Shown here one piece after another: positions 1 to 5,945 of a DNA stretch of 5,945 nucleotides. A program made the position numbers and the translations under genes. The notes under the pieces are model-generated. The model was given only the letters and a program-made list of their open reading frames with translations. It was not told the DNA's origin and searched no databases. Origin of the DNA: Fusobacteriales bacterium (GTDB lineage: Bacteria; Fusobacteriota; Fusobacteriia; Fusobacteriales; Leptotrichiaceae); contig JAITVW010000262.1 in assembly GCA_031285605.1 (NCBI GenBank), positions 1 to 5,945 on the forward strand, given 5' to 3'. Within the stretch, counting starts at the first letter, position 1, and every line of letters begins with the position of its first letter.

Positions 1-1
1 G

Positions 2-715
2 AATATGATTAAATCAAATTCCATAGACATGGTTTTAATACAGCATACAAGACAAAAACCAGAAGATTCATATAATCTGGAAAATCTGATAAAAATCATC
101 AAGGCAGCAGACAGCAATGTCCCTGTTCTTATTGATGACAACTATGCCATACTAAAAACAGAAAAAAACGGCATTGATTCGGGAGCTGATCTCTCAGCCT
201 TCTCTATGTTTAAGCTGTTAGGTCCCGAAGGTATCGGATGTCTTATCGGTAAAAAAGAATTAATAGATAAAATCAGAAATAAAAACTACTCCGGCGGAGG
301 ACAGGTACAAGGACACGAGGCAATGGAAGTATTGAGAGGTCTTGTATACGCACCTGTTGCACTGGCAATCCAGGCTGAAGAAAACGAAAAGCTTGTGTCT
401 GAGCTGAATGACAATATTAAGTATCCTTACATAAAACGGGCTTTTCTCGCCAATGCACAGTCTAAAGTGCTTCTTATAGAATTTTACAATGAAATTGCAG
501 AAAAGTTATTGACAGAAACAGAAAAACTAGGTGCTCTTCCTAATCCGGTAGGTGCCGAATCCAAATATGAAATAGCCCCTTTGTTTTACAGAGTATCCGG
601 AACCTTTCTTAAAAGCGATCCTGCTCTGGCCAAACGAATGATTCGGATAAATCCAAACAGAGCAGGTTTTGAGACAATAATAAGAATACTGGAAAATGCG
701 TATAAAAAATTATAA
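2..715 (+). CDS. yhfS: YhfS-like PLP-dependent aminotransferase-family protein, 5'-truncated by the window edge
   Basis: This is the C-terminal two thirds of a fold-type I PLP enzyme of the class-V aminotransferase/cysteine-desulfurase type. The reading frame is open to the left edge, so the ATG at base 5 is an internal Met. About 236 residues are visible, against roughly 360 for E. coli YhfS as I remember it, so some 120 are missing. Counting from that Met, the DDNYA motif (Asp44/Asp45) should hold the pyridine nitrogen of PLP. The FSMFKLLGPEG segment holds the likely Schiff-base lysine, Lys70. YSGGGQVQG (95-103) and RINPNR (214-219) are further family blocks, the latter perhaps carrying a carboxylate-binding Arg. 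The blocks QHTRQ, NAQSKVL and PVGAESKYEI match my memory of E. coli YhfS closely. No signal peptide or membrane segment is visible in this part. It leads an operon with yhfX and yhfW. Family assignment is firm; the reaction and substrate are unknown to me. Confidence 0.9.
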   Translation, partial: NMIKSNSIDMVLIQHTRQKPEDSYNLENLIKIIKAADSNVPVLIDDNYAILKTEKNGIDSGADLSAFSMFKLLGPEGIGCLIGKKELIDKIRNKNYSGGGQVQGHEAMEVLRGLVYAPVALAIQAEENEKLVSELNDNIKYPYIKRAFLANAQSKVLLIEFYNEIAEKLLTETEKLGALPNPVGAESKYEIAPLFYRVSGTFLKSDPALAKRMIRINPNRAGFETIIRILENAYKKL

Positions 716-722
716 AAAGGAG
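715..722 (+). promoter_or_regulatory. Ribosome binding site that sets the yhfX start
   Basis: AAAAGGAG lies directly after the yhfS stop codon. Its last G is the first base of an in-frame GTG at 722, so that GTG cannot be the start served by this site. The next in-frame start codon, TTG at 731, lies 8 bases downstream, which is ideal spacing. Confidence 0.8.
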
Positions 723-730
723 TGTTTGGT

Positions 731-1894
731 TTGTTTATAGATATTTTGAAAGAAAAAAATCCCAAACTTATACAGGCAGCTTTATCACTGCATACTAACG
801 GGATAATAATGCCAGACTCTTATATTATTGATGTGGATATATTTAAAGAAAACGCAGAACTAATAAAAGCAGAAAGTGATAAGCATAATATAAACCTGTA
901 TTATATGACAAAACAAATTGGAAGAAATCCTTATCTTGCTAAAATTCTGGAAGATTTGGGATATTCAGGTGCTGTAGCCGTGGACTTTAAAGAGACTGAA
1001 GTATTAATGAAAAATAATCTGAAGCTGGGAAATACAGGACACCTTGTACAGATTCCGTCTAAAATGATTGGAAAAGTTCTGGAATACGGTACTGAAATTA
1101 TGACAGTCTACTCTTTTGAGAAAGCCTGCGAAATATCAGAGGAAGCTGAAAAACTGGGAATAATACAGGATATAATGTTCAGAATTTTAGATGAAAAATC
1201 AAGTATTTATCCCGGACAGGAAGCCGGAATCGACCTCTGTGATCTGGAAGATATCACAAAAAAAATACTGACTTTAAAAAATGTGAGAATTAATGGTCTT
1301 ACTTCTTTTCCTTGTTTTTTATATAATGAGACAAATCATGCTATAGAAAAAACAGAAAACATAGAGGTAATACTGAAAGCATATAATATTTTGAAAGAAA
1401 AATTCAATATTGAGGTAAAGGAGCTTAATCTTCCTTCATCTACATGTGTAGAAAATATAAAAATGATAAAGAGAAATCAAGGTACTCACGGTGAACCGGG
1501 CCACGCACTTACAGGTACCACTCCATTTCATATTAACAGGCAGGCTGTGGAAAAACCTGCTTATGTATATGTTTCTGAAATATCTCATAATTTCAGAGGA
1601 AAATCATATTTTTACGCAGGCGGTTATTACAGAAGATCACATATGAAAAATGTTCTTACAGGTTCTTCATATGAAAATCTGACGAAAATAAATACAGAAG
1701 ATTTTGATCCCAGTAATATTGATTACTATCTGGGTTTATCAAAAGAACAAAAAATAGGTGACACTGTTTTAGGCTGTTTCAGAACTCAGTTTTTTGTTAC
1801 AAGAAGCGATATTATCCTTGTAAAAGGAATTCAGAACGAAAAACCTGAAATAGTAGGAAGGTATACAGCTTTAGGAGAAAGAATCGAGGTATAA
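731..1894 (+). CDS. yhfX: YhfX-like PLP-dependent amino acid racemase-family protein
   Basis: This is a fold-type III PLP enzyme (alanine-racemase N-terminal barrel type) and a likely cytoplasmic amino-acid racemase or related enzyme; the substrate is unknown. I choose the TTG at 731 because AGGAG ends 8 bases before it. This gives 387 residues beginning MFIDILK, the same length and opening pattern (M-F-x-D) as E. coli YhfX as I remember it. Longer frames from GTG 722 would start inside the ribosome binding site. In this numbering the probable PLP lysine is Lys61, in YYMTKQIGRNP. Other conserved blocks are GHLVQIP (103-109), YPGQEAG (160-166), EPGHALTG (255-262, likely cofactor-phosphate region), AGGYYRR (296-302) and CFRTQFFVTRSD (349-360). 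It lies 15 bases after yhfS and 3 bases before yhfW, so it is translated from one polycistronic message. There is no signal peptide. Identity is firm, but racemase activity is inferred from fold only. Confidence 0.92.
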   Translation: MFIDILKEKNPKLIQAALSLHTNGIIMPDSYIIDVDIFKENAELIKAESDKHNINLYYMTKQIGRNPYLAKILEDLGYSGAVAVDFKETEVLMKNNLKLGNTGHLVQIPSKMIGKVLEYGTEIMTVYSFEKACEISEEAEKLGIIQDIMFRILDEKSSIYPGQEAGIDLCDLEDITKKILTLKNVRINGLTSFPCFLYNETNHAIEKTENIEVILKAYNILKEKFNIEVKELNLPSSTCVENIKMIKRNQGTHGEPGHALTGTTPFHINRQAVEKPAYVYVSEISHNFRGKSYFYAGGYYRRSHMKNVLTGSSYENLTKINTEDFDPSNIDYYLGLSKEQKIGDTVLGCFRTQFFVTRSDIILVKGIQNEKPEIVGRYTALGERIEV

Positions 1895-1897
1895 TTT

Positions 1898-3082
1898 ATG
1901 AAAAGAAGATTTATCGTAATAGTTCTGGACAGCTTTGGCGTGGGATATATGGATGATGTTCCCGAGGTAAGACCGGAAGATATCGGCGCCAACACATGCA
2001 GACATATACTTGAAAAATTTCCTGAACTAAAACTTAATAATCTGGAAAAACTGGGGATTATGAATGCACTTGGAGAAGAAGTCGGAGCAATGAAAAAAAG
2101 CAGCTTTTGTACTTATGGAAAAGCGAAATTAATGCACTACGGCGGAGACACCTTCTTCGGACATCAGGAAATCATGGGAACTCTTCCAAGAAAGCCGTTA
2201 ATGAAGCCTTTTAGTTTTTATCTGGAAAAAGTATACAAAGTAGAAAAAATAGGTAATAACCTGAAATACCTTCTTGTAAACGGCTGTATCGCAGTCGGCG
2301 ATAATCTGGAAACAGACCCCGGTCAGGTTTATAATGTTACTTCTACACTCGCAGAACTTACTTTCGATGAAATACTAAAAGTGGGAAGAATCGTACGTCA
2401 AAATGTGGAAGCGGCAAGAGTAATAGTTTTTGCCGGGGAAAATTCCAGCATTGAAAGTATAAAAGCTGCCGCTGAGGAAAAAGAAAAAACTTATATGGGA
2501 ATAAATGCTCCTAAATCAAGAGTTTATGAAAAAGGCTATATGGTAAGACATCTTGGTTATGGAATAGACCCTGAAACACAGGTTCCCGCTATTATGGGAA
2601 AAGACGGACAAAATGTTATACTCATTGGAAAAGTAGCTGATATAGTGGAAAATGACCATGGTAAAAGTTATATGGGACTGGTTGATACCAAAACTATTTT
2701 TGATATTACACTTGATGAAATAGATAAAATAAATGAAGGATTTATTTGTGTGAATATTCAGGAAACAGATCTTGCAGGTCACGCCGAAAACACTGCAAGA
2801 TATGCAGAGGTTCTGGAACTTTCCGATAAATATATAGGAAAAATTATGGAAAAAATTACAGATGATGACATTCTTATAGTTACAGCAGATCACGGCAACG
2901 ACCCTACTATTGGACATTCAAGGCATACAAGGGAGAATGTTCCCCTGCTGATTTATAAAAAAGATCTGCAAAATACATTTATAGGAATAAGAGACTCTCT
3001 ATCCGATATCGGTGCCTCTGCTGCAGAATATTTTAATATAAAAATGCCGCAAAACGGAAAAAGCTTTCTTAGTAAGCTCTAA
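1898..3082 (+). CDS. yhfW: YhfW-like phosphopentomutase-related enzyme (alkaline phosphatase superfamily)
   Basis: This is a 394-residue relative of phosphopentomutase DeoB and of the cofactor-independent phosphoglycerate mutase, with a two-metal (usually Mn2+) site and a phosphorylated Thr intermediate. Visible residues are Asp11 in DSFGVG; Thr85 in GGDTFFGHQE, the expected phospho-acceptor; Asp291 and His295 in ETDLAGH; Asp331-His332 in ADHGNDP; and His343 in SRHTRE. The metal set therefore looks complete. Residues about 100-230 form the cap region that decides substrate. The GGDTFFGHQE and ETDLAGH blocks differ from the DeoB forms I know (KDTTTGHWE, and a site one residue longer before the His). 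I therefore favour YhfW over true DeoB; the substrate is unknown. The ATG is preceded by GAGG at 1886-1889, 8 bases upstream and inside the end of yhfX. The gap to yhfX is 3 bases, so translational coupling is likely. It is the last gene of the operon, with a terminator about 90 bases downstream. Confidence 0.9.
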   Translation: MKRRFIVIVLDSFGVGYMDDVPEVRPEDIGANTCRHILEKFPELKLNNLEKLGIMNALGEEVGAMKKSSFCTYGKAKLMHYGGDTFFGHQEIMGTLPRKPLMKPFSFYLEKVYKVEKIGNNLKYLLVNGCIAVGDNLETDPGQVYNVTSTLAELTFDEILKVGRIVRQNVEAARVIVFAGENSSIESIKAAAEEKEKTYMGINAPKSRVYEKGYMVRHLGYGIDPETQVPAIMGKDGQNVILIGKVADIVENDHGKSYMGLVDTKTIFDITLDEIDKINEGFICVNIQETDLAGHAENTARYAEVLELSDKYIGKIMEKITDDDILIVTADHGNDPTIGHSRHTRENVPLLIYKKDLQNTFIGIRDSLSDIGASAAEYFNIKMPQNGKSFLSKL

Positions 3083-3168
3083 AAATTTTTACTAAAACTA
3101 AAGATGAATAAAAGATTATACTAAACCTGTCAAAAGAAAATAATTTTTTCTTCATAAACCTCTTCATG

Positions 3169-3193
3169 GGGACTCTGAAAAGGGTTCCTTTTT
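3169..3193 (+). terminator. Rho-independent terminator of the yhfS-yhfX-yhfW operon
   Basis: GGGACTC (3169-3175) pairs with GGGTTCC (3182-3188) in a 7-pair stem that includes two G-U pairs. The loop is TGAAAA and five T follow (3189-3193). It is only a moderate hairpin, but it is the only U-tailed one I find on this strand after yhfW. The other strand has no T tract after it. Confidence 0.65.
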
Positions 3194-3230
3194 GTATTAT
3201 AATTTCTTTTATTTTCAGTCTAAAAAAGAC

Positions 3231-3260
3231 AAAAAAAATCCTCCGGAAAATCCCGGAGGA
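3231..3260 (-). terminator. Rho-independent terminator of the nucleotidase operon
   Basis: TCCTCCGG (3239-3246) and CCGGAGGA (3253-3260) form a perfect 8-base-pair, GC-rich stem with a 6-base loop. On the - strand it is followed by eight T (complement of 3231-3238). It begins 14 bases after the stop codon of the metallophosphoesterase gene. On the + strand the hairpin is followed by AAATTTAAA with no U run, so it works mainly in the - direction. Confidence 0.92.
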
Positions 3261-3274
3261 AATTTAAATTCTGT

Positions 3275-5014
3275 TTATTTTACTTCACTTTCTTTTATTG
3301 ATTTTATATTCAATGTTCTTCCGTCAGAAGAAGCAGGTATTTTTACTTCACCGCTTATCACTTTTTCTTTTAGTTTTTCCAGTAATGGATTATTGAAATT
3401 ATAATTTACTATTTTCCAGTTATTTTTGAGCGTAGGAGTAACTTTTCCGTTTTTCTCCTCAGTTATATATTTAATTATAAGATCTCTTACCCTTCCTCCG
3501 TCCTGTAATTCAGCATATGAATCATAGTACATATCACTTTCCTTAATCAGGCCGAGAGTAAGCAATGTTCCAAATCTGTAGTTATTAACAGCCAGCTTGT
3601 AAACTTTTTTCTTATCTACCGGCTTTCCGCTTATCTTAGCATTAATTATTCTTTTCCCTTTTGGCTTCGTAATATCAATTTTATAATCGACACCGTAAAA
3701 CATATCATAATTATATCCTCTTACATTCTCATCAAAACTGATTGTAAGATCCCCGGGCATAAGCTGATTATAATAATCTGCAGACCATTCCATATACTTT
3801 AGAAGGTTTTCCCCTGTAATATTTACTCCCATAAGGGTATTTGTGTATTTATAGATAAATGCCACATCTTTTCTCTTAAAAGGACCTTTTTCAAGATTTG
3901 AACCAAAATTAAACAATGCTGCTGATGATACATCAGATTTTGCAAAATGCTGCTGAACTTCATTTATCAGTTCTGTTACAGGTGTTTCCATTAATTGTGC
4001 AGTAGGCATAGCAGTTATTTCTTTTTCCCCTGTAATAAAATCAGGATTTTTTATAAATGTTTCTGTAACTTCTCCGACCACTTCATTAGAATAAGCCTTT
4101 GACTTTTCATCTACATAAGCGAATCTTTTCTTCATCGCTTCATCTTCAGCTGCATCTTTGGTAGGAATATTTTTTGCTGTTACTGTTTTTTCCTTTGTAA
4201 CAGTATCAAAAGTTATTTCACCCTTCGCTACATTTGAACCATATGAACCGGGCTCTATCAGAGTAACTCCGTTAATTTTTTCCACATATACGGCATGCTC
4301 ATGACCTCCGAAAATTATATCAAACTGTGGAAATTTTTCAGCAAGTTTATGTACTCCGTCACCGTCTTTTTCATCAGTTCTTCCAATATGAAATAGTCCT
4401 ACAAGAACATCATATTTCCCATCTATTTCTTTAAGAGTATTATTAACCGCATCAGCCGGCTCAATAAACTTCAGCCCTGCAAAATGGTCAGGAGTTGAAG
4501 CTTCCCACATAGGAATATGAGGAGGAGTCATTCCCACGAATGCTACTCTTACACCATCAATATTTTTTATAATGTAAGGAGTTACAAATGGTTTCCCGTC
4601 ATCCTTTATGATATTTGCACTTATTACAGTTCCTTTAAATCCTTTTATATTTCTTTCAAGAAACTCTTTTTCAAAGTTAAACTCGTGGTTTCCTAAAGTC
4701 CAGAAATCGTATTTCAAATCATTTAAAGCCTGTACCATAGGATGAACCTGTTCGGAATTAAACAGCTCGGCACTGTTATCCTGTACCGTGTCACCGTTAT
4801 CAGCCAGAATAAGGTTTTTATTCTTAGCTCTTTCCTCTTTTATTATTGTTGCTGCTTTTACTATTCCCGCACTTTTATCAGGCTGATCTATAGCATAATC
4901 ATATGCAAAAAGCCTTCCGTGAAGATCCGATGTTTCTAATATTACAATATTTACCTTTTTTGCAAAAGATAATAATGACAACAAAGTTAATAACAATAAA
5001 ACTAATCTTTTCAT
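3275..5014 (-). CDS. Exported CpdB-type bifunctional metallophosphoesterase / 5'-nucleotidase
   Basis: This 579-residue exported enzyme probably hydrolyses 2',3'-cyclic nucleotides and nucleoside monophosphates for phosphate and nucleoside scavenging, in the periplasm if the host is a diderm. The N-terminus is a classic signal peptide: MKR, a Leu-rich core, and likely cleavage after Ala18 (SFA-KK). It has no lipobox Cys. The metallophosphoesterase domain (about 20-280) shows SDLHG (Asp30, His32), DNGD (Asp75), GNHEF (Asn109, His110), LFHIG (His209) and GGHEH (His238, His240), so the dinuclear metal site is complete. The SDLHG form followed by the FAYDY block is closer to CpdB/YfkN than to UshA. 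The C-terminal 5'-nucleotidase domain (about 310-535) has NFG (369-371), YKYTNTL, YNYDMFYGVDYKID and NNYRFG, which should bind the base and position the substrate. About 40 residues follow NNWKI, ending in a DGRTLNIKSI-type tail. The ATG is preceded by AAAAGGAG with a 6-base gap. It is the second gene of a - strand operon, 30 bases after its paralogue. The exact substrate preference cannot be read from sequence. Confidence 0.92.
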   Translation of the reverse strand: MKRLVLLLLTLLSLLSFAKKVNIVILETSDLHGRLFAYDYAIDQPDKSAGIVKAATIIKEERAKNKNLILADNGDTVQDNSAELFNSEQVHPMVQALNDLKYDFWTLGNHEFNFEKEFLERNIKGFKGTVISANIIKDDGKPFVTPYIIKNIDGVRVAFVGMTPPHIPMWEASTPDHFAGLKFIEPADAVNNTLKEIDGKYDVLVGLFHIGRTDEKDGDGVHKLAEKFPQFDIIFGGHEHAVYVEKINGVTLIEPGSYGSNVAKGEITFDTVTKEKTVTAKNIPTKDAAEDEAMKKRFAYVDEKSKAYSNEVVGEVTETFIKNPDFITGEKEITAMPTAQLMETPVTELINEVQQHFAKSDVSSAALFNFGSNLEKGPFKRKDVAFIYKYTNTLMGVNITGENLLKYMEWSADYYNQLMPGDLTISFDENVRGYNYDMFYGVDYKIDITKPKGKRIINAKISGKPVDKKKVYKLAVNNYRFGTLLTLGLIKESDMYYDSYAELQDGGRVRDLIIKYITEEKNGKVTPTLKNNWKIVNYNFNNPLLEKLKEKVISGEVKIPASSDGRTLNIKSIKESEVK

Positions 5015-5020
5015 ATAATA

Positions 5021-5028
5021 CTCCTTTT
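5021..5028 (-). promoter_or_regulatory. Ribosome binding site of the metallophosphoesterase gene
   Basis: AAAAGGAG on the - strand, 6 bases before the ATG at 5014, in the 30-base gap between the two nucleotidase genes. It confirms the start that gives the signal peptide. The gap is too short for a separate promoter to be convincing. Confidence 0.8.
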
Positions 5029-5044
5029 CATATCAATTATATTT

Positions 5045-5945
5045 TTATTTCAGACCGGTTATTGACCAGTAATTATTCGATAGTCCCGTTACCTTTCCTT
5101 TTCTTACATCCACAATGTAGTTTATAATCATATTCTGAATCGTTCCTTTTTCCTGCCCCATTGCTTCTTTGGAATCCCATACTTTTCTTATGTTTCTCCC
5201 TTCAAGAGGACCGCCTTTCTGAACAAGCATCTCGTATCTGTATGAATTCATCCCTACTCTTACCTTCATATTATCAGTTATTCTCTTATAGCCGGAAACA
5301 AGCGTAAGCTCTCTTATTCTGCTGCCCGGAGCCGCTTTTAGCTCTATCTTGTATCTTACTCCGCCGAATATATCATAAGTTACATATTTAAAATTTCGTC
5401 TTTCAGCATTATATTTGTATTCAGTATCTCCTGAACGGACAGTATCAAAATATCCTGCCGACCATTCCATATAATCCTTCAGATCTCTTCCTGTCATCTC
5501 ATACACAGTCACTTCACCGCCTGCATATCTGTAATTTGCATATATATCTTTTCTTCTGACTGCTCCTTTTTCAAGCTTTACATTCTCGGTATCATATGAA
5601 AATGAAACTACATCCGCTTTACTGTAATAAAGCTCAGTAGCTGTGATGAGCGACGAAAGTCCTGTGTCAGATGCAAATACATATGGAATTCCCTTTATTT
5701 TCCCTTCAGGAACCATATTATTTGCAGTTTCTCCTATAACCTGATTTACTTCTTCACGCAGTTTTTGATGAAAAGGATTATAAATAACTTCTATTCCCTG
5801 TTCAGAATCCTCACCTTTTACGCTTAAAGTTCTTGAATCCTTATTTATAAGACTCACAGAACCTTTCTCCACATTAAATTTCAAATCAACGACAGATAAA
5901 GACATTCCATATTTATACGGCTCAGTTATAAGAACACCATTTACC
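5045..5945 (-). CDS. Diverged CpdB/5'-nucleotidase paralogue, N-terminal part outside the window
   Basis: About 300 residues of a second nucleotidase-family protein are visible. The Met at 5905 is not the start. The frame continues to the right edge as VNGVLITEPYKYG, which lines up with INGVTLIEPGSYG (residues 247-259) in the complete neighbour. The visible part is therefore the end of the metallophosphoesterase domain plus the whole C-terminal 5'-nucleotidase domain; the metal-site motifs lie beyond the window. Shared landmarks include DLKDYMEWSAGYF (neighbour: LLKYMEWSADYY), YDIFGGVRYKIE, PGSRI, MNSYRYE and the closing NNYWSI. Differences are marked: the neighbour's NFGSNLEKG region reads SFSYDTENVKLEKG here, and YKYTNTLMGV reads YRYAGGEVTV. 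It also ends right after NNYWSI, without the neighbour's 40-residue tail. It is the upstream gene of the pair and likely co-transcribed. It could have changed substrate or lost activity; the visible part cannot decide this. Confidence 0.88.
   Translation of the reverse strand, partial: VNGVLITEPYKYGMSLSVVDLKFNVEKGSVSLINKDSRTLSVKGEDSEQGIEVIYNPFHQKLREEVNQVIGETANNMVPEGKIKGIPYVFASDTGLSSLITATELYYSKADVVSFSYDTENVKLEKGAVRRKDIYANYRYAGGEVTVYEMTGRDLKDYMEWSAGYFDTVRSGDTEYKYNAERRNFKYVTYDIFGGVRYKIELKAAPGSRIRELTLVSGYKRITDNMKVRVGMNSYRYEMLVQKGGPLEGRNIRKVWDSKEAMGQEKGTIQNMIINYIVDVRKGKVTGLSNNYWSITGLK

Noticed and set aside
2516..2917. Open frame of 133 codons on the - strand inside yhfW
   Set aside because: It is fully antisense to a well-supported gene with intact active-site motifs. 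The product is Cys/Phe/Ile-rich with no recognisable domain, as expected of a shadow frame.
3069..3095. Inverted repeat TTAGTAA/TTACTAA around the yhfW stop codon
   Set aside because: The stem is short and almost all A-T, with no T tract following. It is too weak to call a terminator or an operator.
3115..3133. Perfect TTGACA and TATAAT hexamers on the - strand after yhfW, pointing into yhfW antisense
   Set aside because: The spacer is only 7 bases (3121-3127) instead of about 17, so they cannot act together as a sigma-70 promoter. Pairing either one at proper spacing gives a poor partner.
3134..3152. Inverted repeat AAGAAAA/TTTTCTT in the intergenic region
   Set aside because: It has one G-C pair in seven and is expected by chance in A/T-tract DNA.
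3175..3203. + strand CTGAAA - 17 bases - TATAAT promoter-like pair
   Set aside because: It overlaps the terminator stem in an AT-rich stretch and would drive only RNA antisense to the nucleotidase. Chance occurrence is likely at this base composition.
3192..3404. 70-codon + strand frame across the intergenic region and the end of the nucleotidase gene
   Set aside because: It starts within the T tract of the + terminator, passes through the - strand terminator hairpin and is antisense to coding sequence. I see no ribosome binding site.
4742..5127. Two overlapping short + strand frames (4742-4939 and 4903-5127)
   Set aside because: Both are antisense to the nucleotidase genes, lack a convincing ribosome binding site and show no recognisable protein features.
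1898..5945. Functional link between YhfW (phosphopentomutase-like) and the nucleotidases as one nucleoside-salvage system
   Set aside because: The two groups are convergent, each with its own terminator, and the YhfW active-site motifs differ from DeoB. Adjacency alone does not support a shared pathway.

Overview
The window is AT-rich, has clean AGGAG-type ribosome binding sites and tightly packed genes, and carries no mobile element, CRISPR array, tRNA or rRNA that I can see. The protein sequences and base composition fit a fermentative, AT-rich bacterium of the Fusobacteriota type (Leptotrichiaceae such as Sebaldella or Leptotrichia). This placement is an inference from composition and style, and a low-GC Firmicute is not excluded.

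The left half (bases 1 to about 3190, + strand) is the end of an operon with three close-packed genes. They match the enterobacterial proteins YhfS (PLP fold-type I aminotransferase-like; its 5' end is outside the window), YhfX (PLP fold-type III, alanine-racemase-like) and YhfW (phosphopentomutase-like alkaline-phosphatase-superfamily enzyme). The gaps are 15 and 3 bases, so the three are surely co-transcribed. A U-tailed hairpin about 90 bases after yhfW probably ends the transcript. The substrate of this gene set is not known to me. Two PLP enzymes plus a phosphomutase suggest metabolism of a phosphorylated amino compound, and other yhf partners (YhfT transporter, YhfU, Php) may lie to the left of the window.

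The middle (3083 to 3274) is a short convergent intergenic region holding one terminator for each strand.

The right half (3275 to 5945, - strand) holds two tandem genes of the CpdB/5'-nucleotidase family, 30 bases apart. The downstream one is complete: an exported 579-residue metallophosphoesterase with a C-terminal 5'-nucleotidase domain and all metal-binding motifs. The upstream one runs off the right edge. Only its C-terminal part is visible, and it is a clearly diverged paralogue. They probably act outside the cytoplasm to strip phosphate from nucleotides or 2',3'-cyclic nucleotides for scavenging.

The most interesting part is the YhfS-YhfX-YhfW set: a conserved enzyme group without an assigned pathway, here in a gene order different from that of E. 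coli. The diverged nucleotidase paralogue comes next.
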